DNA of 64,000 nucleotides from Methylorubrum zatmanii (GCF_014845115.1 NZ_NKUI01000002.1:20670-84669); one strand, 5' to 3'; positions 47,449 to 58,252 are shown, counted from the first letter of the stretch. Made by a program: numbers and translations. The notes: generated from the sequence alone by a model not told the origin.

Positions 47449-50001
47449 TCAGAAGCGCGAGCCGCCGGAGAAGCGGAAGGCCTGGATCTGATCCTTGCCG
47501 ACGCGGCCGAAGGCGGTCACGACACCTTCATCCTTGGACAGGGCGTAGGCGTAGTCGAAGCGGATCGGGCCGAGCGGCGAGTTCCACAGGATCGAGGCAC
47601 CGACCGAGGAGCGGATCGTCGCCTTGTCGCGGACGTTCACGCATTCGGGCTCCACCTTGATCGCGTTGGCGCCGAAGTTCGTGTAGTTGCAGCCCGATCC
47701 CGGCGCGAAGCCGTTGATGATGTTGTCGCGGTTCACGTCGAAGGTGCGCTGGCCGTCATAGCCGAACAGCGTACCGGCATCGGCGAACAGGGCGCCCTTC
47801 AGGCCGAGATCCCGCGGCAGACCCCAGATCGGGAACTGAACTTCGACGGTCGCGCCGAAATAGGTGGTGCCGCCGATGGCGTTGGAGCGGGCATCGGCGA
47901 TACCGATATCGCGCGGGCCGAGGCCGTTCGGTGCGAAGCCGCGCACCAGCGACGGGCCGAGGAAGAACTGATCGGTGATCCGCAGCGGGTTGTTGTCCAG
48001 CGCCGAGATGTGACCGCCCTGGACGCGCACGAAGCCGACCACGTCTTCCCACAGCTCCTTGTAGTAGCGGGCATCGCCCGTCACGCGGAAGAACTTGGAG
48101 TCGCCGCCGAGGCCGGCGATGTCCGGCTTCACTTCGGCGTAGAAGCCGTTCGACGGCCGCTGCAGGTTGTCGAGGGTCGAGTAGGCCAGGGTGACGCCCG
48201 CGAGCGAGGTCAGGGTCGAGCCCTGTGATCCCTTGAGCGCGATCGGGGCCTCGCCGTCGAAGGCGCAGTTCGGATAGAGCGCCTGCTCACCCGCCGCACC
48301 GGTGGCGGGCAGCCCGTTCTGCACCACGGTATAACCCGGGATCGGAACCGAGCAGTCGTTATAAGGCCGCTTGAGGGTGTTCGGGACCCGCAGCTCGGTG
48401 TTGTAGAGCGAGTAGCGGAAGGTGACGCCGAATTCCTCGGTGATCGGCAGACCGACGCGGATCTGGCCACCATAGACCGTGGTCTCGTAGCGCGAGTACC
48501 GGGTCAGGTCGGAATATTTGTAGAAGGCGTCGAAGCCGGCCGCGAGGCGATAGCCGAGGAAGTACGGCTCGGTGAACGAGAAGTCGAAGCCCTTGGCGTA
48601 CTGGCCGCCCTGGGCGGCGACGCGGACATACTGGCCGCGTCCGAGGAAGTTGGACTCGGAGACCGAGACCTCGCCGATGATGCCGTCCTGGGTGGAGTAG
48701 CCGCCCGCCACCGAGAACGAACCCGTGGGTTGATCCTCGACATCGATGTTGACGATCACCCGGTCCGGGGCGGAACCCGGCTCGTTGGAGAAGCGCACCT
48801 TCTTGAAGAAGCCGAGGCCGTTCAGCCGGCGCTCGGCCCGGTCGACCAGCACCCGGTTATAGGCGTCGCCCTCGGCCAGATCGAGCTCGCGGCGGATGAC
48901 GTAGTCGCGGGTACGGGTGTTGCCGCGGACGTTGATGCGCTCGACATAGACGCGCGGGCCGTCCTCGACCACGAAGCCGAGGGAGACCTGATGGGTGGCG
49001 CGGTCGCGCTGGCCGGTGGGGCGGACCTGGGCGAAGGGATGGCCCTGGCGGTTGACCTCGTTGGTGACGCCGACCAGCGTCTTCTCGACATCCTCGGCGT
49101 TGTAGACGTCGCCGACCTGGGCGCGGATCTGTCCGTCGAGGGCCTCGCGGTCGACGCCGGGGATGCGCGGATCCACGGCCACGGCGCCGACTGTGTACTG
49201 CTCGCCCTCGTCGACGGTGACGGTGATGACCCAGCCGGTCTGCTCGCCGGCCTCGACGTAGCGGGCATCGGCGTTGACGATGCGGAAGTCGGCGTAGCCG
49301 TTCTTGAGGTAGTAGCGGCGCACGAGGTCGAGGTCGGCGCTGATGCGGTCGGGATCGTAGACGTCGGAGGTCTTGATGAACGAGAGGAAGTTCATCTCGG
49401 AGGAGGACATCAGACCCTTGAGGGTCGATTCCGAGTAGGCGCTGTTGCCGACGAAATGGATCTCGCGGATGCCGGTCTTGTCGCCTTCGTCGATGGTGAA
49501 GACGACGTCGGAGCGGCCGCTGGGCAGGTCGACGAGGCGGTAGCTGACCTTGGCGGTGCCCCGGCCCGAACGTTTGTACACGTCCCGGATCCGCTCCACG
49601 TCCGCGGCGATCACGGCCTGGCTGAGGGCGCCGCGCTCCTTGCTCTCGACGACGCTCTCGAGCGTGGCCTTCTCGACCTTCTTGTTGCCCTCGAAGAAGA
49701 CGCGGCCGATCACGCTGTTCTCCCGCACGCGCACCACGGTGGTGCCGCCGCGGGCCGAGACCTGCACGTCGGAGAAGAGGCCGGTGGAGAGGAGGTTACG
49801 GCGCGCCTCTTCGGGCGAGCCGGAGGCGGTACCGGTGACGTAGGAGCGGATCGTGTCGGAATCGACCCGGCGGTTGCCTTCGACGACGATCTGCTGGGCC
49901 TGCGCCGCGGCGCCGCCGAGGATCACGCCGGCGGCGGTCGCGACCAGGACGATGGCCCGCTCCGCCGACTTTCGCCGGCGCTTTCCCGTCATCGACATCA
50001 T
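47449..50001 (-). CDS. bamA: Outer membrane protein assembly factor BamA
   Basis: 850 residues. A signal peptide (to AAAQA, near residue 36) is followed by five POTRA domains ([19 protein letters not shown] starts the first) and the C-terminal 16-strand barrel, which ends FRFSGGSRF with the terminal Phe recognised by the assembly machinery. It inserts outer membrane proteins together with BamE, encoded at 7.5 kb. In-frame ATGs at residues 2 and 4 are possible starts. A terminator between it and rseP upstream suggests its own promoter. Confidence 0.96.
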   Translation of the reverse strand: MMSMTGKRRRKSAERAIVLVATAAGVILGGAAAQAQQIVVEGNRRVDSDTIRSYVTGTASGSPEEARRNLLSTGLFSDVQVSARGGTTVVRVRENSVIGRVFFEGNKKVEKATLESVVESKERGALSQAVIAADVERIRDVYKRSGRGTAKVSYRLVDLPSGRSDVVFTIDEGDKTGIREIHFVGNSAYSESTLKGLMSSSEMNFLSFIKTSDVYDPDRISADLDLVRRYYLKNGYADFRIVNADARYVEAGEQTGWVITVTVDEGEQYTVGAVAVDPRIPGVDREALDGQIRAQVGDVYNAEDVEKTLVGVTNEVNRQGHPFAQVRPTGQRDRATHQVSLGFVVEDGPRVYVERINVRGNTRTRDYVIRRELDLAEGDAYNRVLVDRAERRLNGLGFFKKVRFSNEPGSAPDRVIVNIDVEDQPTGSFSVAGGYSTQDGIIGEVSVSESNFLGRGQYVRVAAQGGQYAKGFDFSFTEPYFLGYRLAAGFDAFYKYSDLTRYSRYETTVYGGQIRVGLPITEEFGVTFRYSLYNTELRVPNTLKRPYNDCSVPIPGYTVVQNGLPATGAAGEQALYPNCAFDGEAPIALKGSQGSTLTSLAGVTLAYSTLDNLQRPSNGFYAEVKPDIAGLGGDSKFFRVTGDARYYKELWEDVVGFVRVQGGHISALDNNPLRITDQFFLGPSLVRGFAPNGLGPRDIGIADARSNAIGGTTYFGATVEVQFPIWGLPRDLGLKGALFADAGTLFGYDGQRTFDVNRDNIINGFAPGSGCNYTNFGANAIKVEPECVNVRDKATIRSSVGASILWNSPLGPIRFDYAYALSKDEGVVTAFGRVGKDQIQAFRFSGGSRF

Positions 50002-50348
50002 GTAATCGCCCGTCTCTTTTTATCTCAGCACGGGTTCGCACCCGCAGGCAGCCGCCCTCAGGACGGGCCGCCCTCTGGTCCCAGCCACGCTTGTATCGGG
50101 ATTCCCCTACGAAGCAAACGAGGGGGAAGTCCGGCACCCAGGGATTTTGGGGGGTCGTGGCCTTCGCGCCACTTAACGGCGAAGGACCGGCGCGAAGGAT
50201 TTCAGATTAGAGTGAATAGGGCGTAAATATGATGCCTATCACGTCTTTCCGATCCATGGGCGGATCGGTGCAAGCTCTTGTTAACCCTAAGACAAACGGC
50301 CCGGCGCTGCCGCCGGGCCGTCGAATCGAGGGGAATGGGCGGGGTCGA
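50002..50348. other. Region between rseP and bamA
   Basis: 347 bp with no gene. It contains the rseP terminator at its right end. The stretch 50200-50290 is AT-rich and should hold the bamA promoter on the minus strand. Confidence 0.6.
50287..50321 (-). terminator. Intrinsic terminator of rseP
   Basis: ACGGCCCGGCG (50296-50306) and CGCCGGGCCGT (50311-50321) pair perfectly over 11 bp around CTGC, and the minus strand continues TTTGTCTT. It lies 28 bases past the rseP stop. Confidence 0.85.
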
Positions 50349-51518
50349 TCAGGTGCCGCGCTGGCTCAGGGAGGCGCCCAGGTTGAGGATGTCGTTCCAG
50401 GCGGCGAACAGCATCAGCATCAGCACGAAGGCGAGCCCGATGCGGAAGCCGATCTCCTGCGCCCGCTCGCTCAAGGGGCGTCCGCGCACCGCCTCGAAGG
50501 CGTAGAACAGCAGGTGGCCGCCGTCCAGGAGCGGGATCGGGAACAGGTTGAGGAGCCCGATCGACACCGAGAGCAGGGCGATCAGGCCGATCAGTCCGCC
50601 GACGCCGCCGACCCGAGCGACCTCGCCCGAGACCCGGGCGATGCCGATGGGCCCCGAGAGCTGGTCTGCGGATTCGCGGCCGGTGACGAGCTTGCCGATA
50701 TAGTCGAAGGTGCGCTCCACCACGAAAGCGGTCTCGTGGACGCCCAGCCGCAGGGAATCGAAGGCGCCGTAATGCACCAGCTTGGCGGCGCCGGCATTCG
50801 GCCCGTTGATGCCGAGCCGGCCGAAGCGGTGCCGGCCGAAGGAGGTGCGCTCCTCGATCATGTCGGGCACGGCGGTCAGGGTCTGAGCCTGGCCGGCGCG
50901 GTCCACCGTGATCGTCAGGGAGGAGCCGGCGGCGCCGGAGACAACGCGCTGCATGTCAGCGAAGGTGTCGACCGGGGTGCCGTCGATGCTGCGGATCACA
51001 TCGCCGGGCTGGAAGCCCGCCCGCTCGGCGGCGCTGCCCGCCTGAACCGCCTCGACCCGGGCCGGGGTCTCGTAACGGCCGTTGAGGTAGATCGCCCCGG
51101 CGAAGACGGCGATGGCCAGGATGAAGTTGGCGATCGGGCCCGCCGCGACGATGGCCGCGCGCTTGGCCACCGGCTGGGTCGGAAAGCTGACCGCCCGCTC
51201 GTGCGGGCTCATGCGGGCGACCGCCTCGGGGTCCGGCACGCTGGCGCCGTTGGCGTCGCCTACGAACTTGACGTAGCCGCCGAGCGGGATCGCCGAGAGC
51301 TTCCAGCGGGTGCCGCGCCGGTCGTTGAAGCCGACGATCTCCGGGCCGAAGCCGATGGAGAAGGCGGTGACGCCGACGCCGCACCAGCGGCCGACGAGGA
51401 AGTGGCCCATCTCGTGCACGAACACGACGATGGTCAGCACGAACAGGAACGGGATCACCGCGCCGAAGAAGCCGGCCGCGTTGCCGCCCATGCCGCTCAA
51501 GAATTCCATGGCCGCCAT
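50349..51518 (-). CDS. rseP: RIP metalloprotease RseP / MmpA
   Basis: 389 residues. An intramembrane site-2 protease. The zinc site is HEMGH at residues 35-39 (FVHEMGHFLVGR), the third ligand in LLDGGHLLFY near the C-terminus, and four membrane segments are present. One PDZ domain is visible (AGSAAERAGFQPGDVIRSIDG), against two in E. coli RseP, which fits its shorter length and the Caulobacter MmpA type. dxr lies 199 bp upstream on the same strand. A terminator downstream separates it from bamA. Confidence 0.95.
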   Translation of the reverse strand: MAAMEFLSGMGGNAAGFFGAVIPFLFVLTIVVFVHEMGHFLVGRWCGVGVTAFSIGFGPEIVGFNDRRGTRWKLSAIPLGGYVKFVGDANGASVPDPEAVARMSPHERAVSFPTQPVAKRAAIVAAGPIANFILAIAVFAGAIYLNGRYETPARVEAVQAGSAAERAGFQPGDVIRSIDGTPVDTFADMQRVVSGAAGSSLTITVDRAGQAQTLTAVPDMIEERTSFGRHRFGRLGINGPNAGAAKLVHYGAFDSLRLGVHETAFVVERTFDYIGKLVTGRESADQLSGPIGIARVSGEVARVGGVGGLIGLIALLSVSIGLLNLFPIPLLDGGHLLFYAFEAVRGRPLSERAQEIGFRIGLAFVLMLMLFAAWNDILNLGASLSQRGT

Positions 51519-51717
51519 TCCTTCAGGCCGCGACTGTCATACGAGATCCGGCAGGCCGCGCCGCGTTCGGACCCCCATGTCGGCCGTTCCGCCCTGGCAG
51601 GGAGGCCGCACGGTCCGCAAGCTGCGGATCGTCGCACGCCTCACGTTCGAGCGCGAGATCTAATCGCGCGCGTCCGCAGCATCCTGCCCGGCCGTCCCGG
51701 CGAGACTGCGTTGCAGG

Positions 51718-52896
51718 TTAACCCGCTGCGCGGGCGGAAGGTACCGCCTCTAGGCTCCAGGCCCGCACCTGCGCGTCGATGGCCAGTGCCGTGTCGACAT
51801 CCTCGGGGGCGCGGCGGTGCTCGGCGGCGAAATGTTCGACCGCGCGCTCCACCAGTTCGGCGATGCCGTAGAACGGGATCGCGCCCCGGATGAAGGCGGC
51901 GACCGCGATCTCGTTGGCGGCGTTCATCACGGTCGGGGCGGCGCCCCCCTCGGCCAGGGCGGCGCGGGCGACGCGCAGGCAGGGGAAGCGCGCTTCGTCC
52001 GCCGGCTCGAAGGTGAGGCTGCCGGTGGCGGCGAGGTCGAGGGGCCGGCCGCGGGCGATCTCCAGGCGGTCGCCGAGACCGAGGCAATGGGCGATCGGCA
52101 CCCGCATGTCGGGCATGGCGAGGCCCGCCGTCACCGCCCCGTCGCGCCACGCGATCAGTCCGTGGACGATCGATTGCGGGTGGACGATCACGTCGAGCCG
52201 CTCCGCCTCGATGGCGAAGAGGTGATGCGCCTCGATCAGTTCCAGCCCCTTGTTCATCAGCGAGGCGGAATCGATGTTGATCTTCATGCCCATCGACCAG
52301 GTCGGGTGGGCGGCGGCCTCGCTCGGGCTGGCGGCGGCGATGCGCGCCCTGTCCCAGGTCCGGAACGGCCCGCCCGAGGCGGTGAGGGTCATCTTGGCGA
52401 TGTCGGAGACGCGGCCGTCGCCCATCGCCTGAGCCAGGGCGTTGTGCTCGGAATCCACCGGCAGGATGCGGGCGCCGTAGCGCTTGGCGTCGCGCATGAA
52501 GGCGTCGCCGGCGCAGACGAGGCTCTCCTTGTTGGCCAGCGCGATGGTGCGGCCGAGGCGTAGGGCGGCGTGGGTGGGCTTGAGGCCGGCCGCCCCGCTC
52601 ACCGCCGCGACCACGATGTCGGCGTCCCGGGCGACCGCTTCCAGCACGGCGCTCTCGCCCGCGCCGTTCGGAATCCCCGAACCCGCCAGAGCCTCGGCGA
52701 GGGCGGGACCGGCGGCCTCGTCGGCCAAAGCGGCGAAATCCGGCTTCAGCTCCAGGGCGAGCTTGGCGAGCGCGGCGGCGTCCTTGCCGCCCACCAGGGC
52801 GCCGATGCGGAAGCGGCCCGCGTGCTGGGCGAGGAGATCGGTGGTCGAGCGGCCGATCGAGCCGGTGGCGCCGAGGACGGTGACGGTCAGGCTCAC
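51718..52896 (-). CDS. dxr: 1-deoxy-D-xylulose-5-phosphate reductoisomerase
   Basis: 392 residues. The second step of the MEP isoprenoid pathway. The NADPH motif is LGATGSIGRSTTDLL, and the metal and substrate segments are PVDSEHNALAQ, SGGPFR and TWSMGMKINIDSASLMNKGLELIEAH (in two parts). It is 15 bp after cdsA on the same strand and so co-transcribed. Isoprenoid precursors feed UppS, encoded two genes earlier. Confidence 0.97.
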   Translation of the reverse strand: MSLTVTVLGATGSIGRSTTDLLAQHAGRFRIGALVGGKDAAALAKLALELKPDFAALADEAAGPALAEALAGSGIPNGAGESAVLEAVARDADIVVAAVSGAAGLKPTHAALRLGRTIALANKESLVCAGDAFMRDAKRYGARILPVDSEHNALAQAMGDGRVSDIAKMTLTASGGPFRTWDRARIAAASPSEAAAHPTWSMGMKINIDSASLMNKGLELIEAHHLFAIEAERLDVIVHPQSIVHGLIAWRDGAVTAGLAMPDMRVPIAHCLGLGDRLEIARGRPLDLAATGSLTFEPADEARFPCLRVARAALAEGGAAPTVMNAANEIAVAAFIRGAIPFYGIAELVERAVEHFAAEHRRAPEDVDTALAIDAQVRAWSLEAVPSARAAG

Positions 52897-52911
52897 GAGG
52901 ATGACTTCCGT

Positions 52912-53775
52912 TCAGGCATTCAGGAGCCGCAGGGCGGCGAGGCAGAGGCCGGCGAGCAGGGCGACGGCGAAGAAGCCGTCGAGCCGGTCCATGACGCCGC
53001 CATGGCCGGGAATCGAGCGGCCGGAATCCTTCACGCCGTAGCGGCGCTTGAGGGCGGATTCAACGAGATCACCCCCCTGCGACAGAATCGAGGCCAGTCC
53101 GCTGAGCGCGGCGACGGCGGCGGTGGTGAGGCCGGGCAGCGCGTCCCAGCCCTGCGATCGGGCGATGAGCAGGGTCGCGGTTCCGCCGATCATCCCGGCG
53201 GCGAGGCCGCCGAGCGCCCCCGACCATGTCTTCTTCGGGCTCACCCGCGGCATCAGCTTCGGCCCGCCGACGAGGCGGCCGGTGAAGTAGGCGACGCTGT
53301 CGGTCGACCACACCACCGCGAACATCCAGGCGGGGCCGACGAGGCCGATCTGCGGGTCGATCCGCAGCAGGGTCGGCACCAGGGCGACGACGGCCGCCCC
53401 GAGCAGGCCCCAGACCGCCTTGCGCCGGGCGGGCGGGCGCCCCGTGGCGACGAGGGCGACGAGGCCGGCGAGCAGAGCGAGGGCCGGAACCCAGGCGGGC
53501 GCGCCGAGCAGCAAGGCGACGAGGGCGGCGAGAAGCGTCGTGCCGGTCAGCCCGAGCAGCGGGGCGAGCGGCTCGGAGCGGGTCATGGCGAGCCACTCGG
53601 CCGCGCCGACGGTGCCGGCGATCAGCCAGACCAGGGCGAAGGCCCAGCCGCCGGCCACGAGCGTGCCGAGCACAGCCGCACCGAGCACCAGCGCCGAGGC
53701 CACGCGCAGGCCGAACTCGCGGGACGCGAAGGGCGCGCGCCGCGCCGGGGGAGCCACGTCGTCCCGCGCCATCAT
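52912..53775 (-). CDS. cdsA: Phosphatidate cytidylyltransferase
   Basis: 287 residues from the ATG at 53775, which overlaps the uppS stop codon (ATGA). It makes CDP-diacylglycerol from phosphatidate and CTP. There are about seven membrane segments; the signature near the C-terminus is [16 protein letters not shown], with [33 protein letters not shown] in two parts including the catalytic aspartates. Likely translationally coupled to uppS. Confidence 0.96.
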   Translation of the reverse strand: MMARDDVAPPARRAPFASREFGLRVASALVLGAAVLGTLVAGGWAFALVWLIAGTVGAAEWLAMTRSEPLAPLLGLTGTTLLAALVALLLGAPAWVPALALLAGLVALVATGRPPARRKAVWGLLGAAVVALVPTLLRIDPQIGLVGPAWMFAVVWSTDSVAYFTGRLVGGPKLMPRVSPKKTWSGALGGLAAGMIGGTATLLIARSQGWDALPGLTTAAVAALSGLASILSQGGDLVESALKRRYGVKDSGRSIPGHGGVMDRLDGFFAVALLAGLCLAALRLLNA

Positions 53776-54581
53776 CCGGCCCCGGCGCTCAGGCCGCCGA
53801 AGCGGCGGTCCCGGCGATGATACTCGTCGACGGCGGCGAGGAAGGCCGCGTGGTCGAAGTCCGGCCAGAAGCCCGGCTCGATCACGTATTCGGCATAGGC
53901 CGTCTGCCACGTCAGGAAATTCGAGAGACGCTGCTCGCCGGAGGTGCGGATCACCAGATCCGGATCGGGGATGCCGGCGGTGTCGAGCGCGTCCGCAATG
54001 GTCGGCAGCCCGATCTCCTCGGGACGCAGGCGGCCCTCCGCGACGGCCTGAGCGATGCGCCGCACCGCCCGCAGGATCTCCTGGCGCCCGCCGTAATTGA
54101 AGGCGACCACCAGGGTCAGGCCGGTATTGGCGCGGGTGCGCGTCTCCGCCTCCTCCAGCAGGCCGGCGATGTCGGCCGACAAGGTGGCCCGGTCGCCGAT
54201 CACCCGGACGCGGACGTTGCTGGCATGCAGGTCGGCGAGGTCGCCGCGCACGAACAGCTTCAGCAGGCCCATGAGGTCGGACACCTCGGAGGCCGGGCGG
54301 CTCCAGTTCTCGGAGGAGAAGCTGTAGACGGTAAGATAGCCGATGCCGAGGCTGATGGCGGAGCGCACCGCCCGGCGCACGGCCTCGACGCCGCGGCGAT
54401 GTCCCTCGAAGCGGGGCAGGCCCAGGCTCGCGGCCCAGCGGCCGTTGCCGTCCATGATGATGGCGACGTGCCGGGGCGCCGGCCGCGCCGGACCCTCGGG
54501 AGCGGGCTGGCCCGCGTCCCCGATCTGCCGCGCGCCTTCCGAGCGAACCAACGCGCCTCTCCCATCTTCGGAATGTCCCAC
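53772..54581 (-). CDS. uppS: Undecaprenyl diphosphate synthase
   Basis: 269 residues from a GTG at 54581; the first 35 residues are a Gly/Arg-rich extension and a shorter form is possible. The cis-prenyltransferase signature is [13 protein letters not shown], with catalytic Asp near residue 44, and [12 protein letters not shown] and EPGFWPDF toward the end. It makes the lipid carrier used by MraY and by the WecA-like transferase at 23.1 kb. The stop overlaps the cdsA start. Confidence 0.95.
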   Translation of the reverse strand: MGHSEDGRGALVRSEGARQIGDAGQPAPEGPARPAPRHVAIIMDGNGRWAASLGLPRFEGHRRGVEAVRRAVRSAISLGIGYLTVYSFSSENWSRPASEVSDLMGLLKLFVRGDLADLHASNVRVRVIGDRATLSADIAGLLEEAETRTRANTGLTLVVAFNYGGRQEILRAVRRIAQAVAEGRLRPEEIGLPTIADALDTAGIPDPDLVIRTSGEQRLSNFLTWQTAYAEYVIEPGFWPDFDHAAFLAAVDEYHRRDRRFGGLSAGAG

Positions 54582-54698
54582 GCCGCCGGCCGCCGAAGAC
54601 GTGCCTGGCGGCGACCGTGCAGCATCACTCTCGGCGGGACGCGCTCGGCCGCTGCCCGGCGCGGCTCCGCTCGTCCCGTTCCATGCAGGCCGGGGATC

Positions 54699-55262
54699 TC
54701 AGACCTGCATGATCTCCTTTTCCTTGCTGGCCAGCACGCCGTCGATCTCGGCGATGGCGTCGTCGGTGGCCTTCTGCACGTCGCCGGCCTGACGCTTCTC
54801 GTCGTCCTCGCTGATGGCGCCGTCCTTCTCGAGCTTCTTGAGGATGTCGAGACCGTCGCGGCGGACATGGCGCACGGCGACGCGGGCTTCCTCCGCGTAT
54901 TTATGGGCGACCTTGACCATTTCCTTGCGGCGCTGCTCGTTCATCTCGGGGATGCGCAGGCGGATGGTCTGGCCTTCCGTCATCGGGTTGAGGCCGAGAT
55001 CGGATTCGCGGATCGCCTTCTCGACATTGGTGACCATCGAGCGGTCCCAGACGGAGATCGAGAGCAGGCGCGGTTCGGGCACGCTCACCGTGGCGACCTG
55101 GGCCATGGGCATGGAGGCGCCGTAGGCCTCGACCTGGATCGGGTCGAGCAGGCTCGGCGTCGCGCGGCCCGTGCGCAGCGATCCCAGATCCTTGCTCAGG
55201 GAGCTGACGGCGCCCTGCATGCGGCGCTTGATGTCGCCGAGGTCGAAATCCGGTGTAGCCAT
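54699..55262 (-). CDS. frr: Ribosome recycling factor
   Basis: 187 residues from the ATG at 55262 ([15 protein letters not shown]). It splits post-termination ribosomes with EF-G. Seen are [22 protein letters not shown] and NDQR-like [19 protein letters not shown]. It is the first gene of the minus-strand block that normally follows pyrH; here the two are 12 kb apart and in opposite orientations. Confidence 0.97.
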   Translation of the reverse strand: MATPDFDLGDIKRRMQGAVSSLSKDLGSLRTGRATPSLLDPIQVEAYGASMPMAQVATVSVPEPRLLSISVWDRSMVTNVEKAIRESDLGLNPMTEGQTIRLRIPEMNEQRRKEMVKVAHKYAEEARVAVRHVRRDGLDILKKLEKDGAISEDDEKRQAGDVQKATDDAIAEIDGVLASKEKEIMQV

Positions 55263-55513
55263 GGGTTCGCAAATCCCGGGGTTCAAAAATCCCGATGCAT
55301 TCGGGTGGCAGATCGGCGCGTGCGGACCCGCCCGGCACGCGGTGCCGCTACATGAACGAAAAAGCGGATGGCCGCAAATGGTGGTTGACGCGCGGGGACG
55401 TCACGGCTCCACGGTCAATTTCCTGGGAAGCGGAGCCGCTTGGAGGCTCTTCCTTGCGCCTGCGCCGGCACGTTTGCGCGACACGTTTGGCCTGAACGCC
55501 GCGGTCCGCCCGC

Positions 55514-55546
55514 GCCGTCCCAGGGCCGATGGGGCGCCGGGACGGC
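55514..55546 (-). terminator. Stem-loop downstream of the glycine-zipper gene
   Basis: GCCGTCCC and GGGACGGC pair perfectly around a 17-base loop. It starts 15 bases after the stop; no T-run follows, so termination is uncertain. Confidence 0.4.
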
Positions 55547-55561
55547 ACCCCCGGTCCGCTC

Positions 55562-55843
55562 TCAGTAGCCGTAATCGCGGCGCGGATAGGCCCGCCGGTC
55601 GCCGTAGCCGAGGGGTTGCGTGCGGGCGCCGTACTCGATCTCCCGGTCCCGCCGCGCGCGCCGGTTCGCCAGGGCGCGCCCGGTCAGACAGCCGGCCACG
55701 GCGCCGACGACCCCGCGCTCGGCCAGATAATGGCCGGCGATGCCGCCGATGATCGCTCCCTTGATGCAGCCCTTCGCCTCTGCCGTTCCGGCACTCGCCA
55801 GTGTCATGACCGTCAGGGCCGTTGCCGTCGCGATGATCCGCAT
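55562..55843 (-). CDS. Small glycine-zipper membrane protein
   Basis: 93 residues from the ATG at 55843 (MRIIATATALTVM), which has GGAGAGCAGC just upstream; a longer form from 55912 would run into the next gene. A signal peptide (to GTAEA) is followed by CIKGAIIGGIAGHYLAERGVVGAVAGCLTGRALA, a Gly-zipper stretch with two Cys, and an Arg/Tyr-rich tail. Related small proteins sit in the periplasm or outer membrane; function unknown. Confidence 0.75.
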   Translation of the reverse strand: MRIIATATALTVMTLASAGTAEAKGCIKGAIIGGIAGHYLAERGVVGAVAGCLTGRALANRRARRDREIEYGARTQPLGYGDRRAYPRRDYGY

Positions 55844-55898
55844 GCTGCTCTCCATGGTGGCGGCGGTATCAACGGCGGCGGCGGCGCCGCGTTCCGAC

Positions 55899-57179
55899 TC
55901 AGAGGGCTTCACCCCGCAGCAGGCGCGGACCCCGGCCCGCCAGGGCGGAGGCCTGCCCGATGAAGAACCGCTTCAGCCCCGGCATCCGGTCGACGAGTCC
56001 AAGGCCGAGATCGCGGGTGAGGCGAAGCGGCAGGCTGTCGTTGGAGAACAGCCGGTTGAGCCCGTCCGTCGCCGCCGCCATCGCCACCGTGTCGAAGCGG
56101 CGCGCCTGCTCGTAATCGCGCAGCACCGCATCCGTGCCGGGATCGAGCCCGAGCCGCAGGGCGCCGGTCACCGCCTCCGCCAGGGCCGCCGCCCCGGCGA
56201 GGCCGAGATTGAGGCCTTGGCCCGCCAGGGGGTGGATGACGTGGGCGGCATCTCCCAGCAGGGCGAGGCGGGGGGCCCGGAAGCTGCGGGCGATGCCGAG
56301 ATTCAGCGGATGGGCGCTCGGGCCGTGCTCCAGGGCGATCCGGCCGAGTTCGTGGCCGAACCGGCGCTCGATCTCGGCGAGCGTCTCGGCCGCATCCCCG
56401 CCGAGCAGGGCCGGCACGTCGGCGCTGCGCTCGGTCCAGACGATGGAGGAACGGTGGCCGAGGGCGCCTCCCGCCGTCAGCGGCAGGATCGCGAAGGGGC
56501 CGCTCGGCAGGAAATGCTCGAAGGCCCGGCCCGCGTGGTCACGCTCATGCTGGATCGTGGCGACGATGCCGGATTGCGGATAGGACCAGCCGACCCAGCC
56601 GATCCCGGCGGCCTCGCGGAGCGCCGAGCGCGCGCCATCGGCGGCGACCACCAGGGCGACGTTCTCCTCGCTGTCGTCGCGCAGCCGGACCCGGATGGCG
56701 CTCGGGCCCGGCACGGCGGCCCTGACGCCCGTCGCCAGCAGCCGCACGCCCCCCTCCCGCGCCGCATCGAGCAGCACGGCGACCAGCGGCTCCGCCTCGA
56801 CCATGTGGGCGAAGGGTTCGCCCTCGCTCCGCTCTTCCGTGCCGTCGCCGAAGGTGAGGAAGACGGGGCGCACGGGATCGCCGACCCGGCTGTCGCTGAT
56901 CACCAGCCGGCGCATCGCCTCCGCCGCCGGTGCGATCCGGGGCCAGAGGCCGAGGCGCTCGAACATCCGCCGGGGCCCGGCCGCGACGGCGTAGGCGCGC
57001 CCGCGATGGCGCGCGGCGCCGGCCTCCAGGCCGGGATCGCAGACCAATACGTCGAGGGCGGGGCCATGCGCCTGTTTCAGGGCGACCGCCAGGGTGAGGC
57101 CGGCGATGCCCGCCCCTGCGATCAGCAGGCTGCGATGCCCGGTGCGGCGATGGCGAGGGGAACGATCCATAACGCTCAT
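55899..57179 (-). CDS. UbiH/UbiF/VisC family FAD-dependent monooxygenase
   Basis: 426 residues from the ATG at 57179 (MSVMDRSPRHRRTG), with AGGGAAGAGGA upstream. The dinucleotide fold is LLIAGAGIAGLTLAVAL, the DG motif is VVAADGARSALREAAG and the FAD ribityl motif is LALLGDAAHVIHPLAGQG. It is probably a ubiquinone-ring hydroxylase; which carbon it modifies cannot be told. It is divergent from tesB, 209 bp apart. Confidence 0.92.
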   Translation of the reverse strand: MSVMDRSPRHRRTGHRSLLIAGAGIAGLTLAVALKQAHGPALDVLVCDPGLEAGAARHRGRAYAVAAGPRRMFERLGLWPRIAPAAEAMRRLVISDSRVGDPVRPVFLTFGDGTEERSEGEPFAHMVEAEPLVAVLLDAAREGGVRLLATGVRAAVPGPSAIRVRLRDDSEENVALVVAADGARSALREAAGIGWVGWSYPQSGIVATIQHERDHAGRAFEHFLPSGPFAILPLTAGGALGHRSSIVWTERSADVPALLGGDAAETLAEIERRFGHELGRIALEHGPSAHPLNLGIARSFRAPRLALLGDAAHVIHPLAGQGLNLGLAGAAALAEAVTGALRLGLDPGTDAVLRDYEQARRFDTVAMAAATDGLNRLFSNDSLPLRLTRDLGLGLVDRMPGLKRFFIGQASALAGRGPRLLRGEAL

Positions 57180-57388
57180 GACGCGTCCTCTTCCCTCCGG
57201 TTCCCTCTCGGTGCCGTCCCGGCGCGGGGCGGCGGCATCGGGTGGTGATAGCCCGCCCCGGAATGGTTCGCACCCCGTCGCGGCCGAACCGGGCGGCGGT
57301 ATAAGCATGGCGTGGCCCGGCCGCGCCGCTATTGGCCGCGTCCGGTCCGCACGCCGATCCCTTCCGCCCTCACTACAGCGAAGCCGCC

Positions 57389-58252
57389 ATGTCCGATCCC
57401 GTCGATGCGCTCCTCGCGATCCTCGATCTGGAGCGTCTGGAGACAGACCTGTTCCGCGGAGTCAGCCCGCGCATCGGCTGGCCGCGGGTGTTCGGCGGCC
57501 AGGTCGTGGCGCAGGCCCTGGTCGCGGCCTCGCGCACGGTGGAGGCCGCCCGTCCCCCGCACTCGCTGCACGCCTATTTCCTCCTCGGCGGCGATCCGGC
57601 CGTGCCGATCGTCTACGAGGTCGAGCGCATCCGCGACGGGGGCAGCTTCACCACCCGCCGGGTCAAGGCGATCCAGAAGGGGCGGGCGATCTTCGCCATG
57701 TCGGTGTCGTTCCACGCGCCGGAAGACGGCCTCGACCACGCGGCAGGCCTGCCCGATCTGCCGGGCCCGGACGCCCTCGCGGATGCCCGGACCCTGGCCC
57801 GTGCGGAGGGGACGATCGTGCCCGAGCCGATGCTCGCCTATTTCACGACCGCTTGGCCGATCGAGCTGCGGCCGGTGGAGGCGGACCGCTACCGGGACCG
57901 CAGGCCGAAGCCCGCCCGCTACCATGTCTGGATGCGCGCGACGAAGCCGCTGCCGGAGGATCCGGCGATCCACCGCGCGGTGCTGGCCTATGCCTCGGAC
58001 ATGACGCTCCTCGACGCGACGCTGATCCCGCACGGCCGGACGGTGTTCGATCCCGAGATCCAATCCGCCAGCCTCGACCATGCCCTGTGGTTCCACCGCC
58101 CGTTCCGGGCCGATTCCTGGCTGCTCTACTCGCAGGATAGCCCGACCGCCTCGGGCGCCCTGGGCTTCGCCCGCGGCACCTTCCATGACGAGGAGGGCCG
58201 GCTCGTCGCCTCGGTGGCGCAGGAGGGGCTGATCCGTCTGCGTCGTTCCTGA
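57389..58252 (+). CDS. tesB: Acyl-CoA thioesterase II
   Basis: 287 residues from the ATG at 57389 (MSDPVDALLAILD). A double-hotdog thioesterase hydrolysing medium- and long-chain acyl-CoA. The first hotdog has RVFGGQVVAQALVAASRTV and HSLHAYFLLGGDP, the second SASLDHALWFHRPF with the catalytic Asp. It stands alone, with 286 bp to glnK. Confidence 0.95.
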   Translation: MSDPVDALLAILDLERLETDLFRGVSPRIGWPRVFGGQVVAQALVAASRTVEAARPPHSLHAYFLLGGDPAVPIVYEVERIRDGGSFTTRRVKAIQKGRAIFAMSVSFHAPEDGLDHAAGLPDLPGPDALADARTLARAEGTIVPEPMLAYFTTAWPIELRPVEADRYRDRRPKPARYHVWMRATKPLPEDPAIHRAVLAYASDMTLLDATLIPHGRTVFDPEIQSASLDHALWFHRPFRADSWLLYSQDSPTASGALGFARGTFHDEEGRLVASVAQEGLIRLRRS

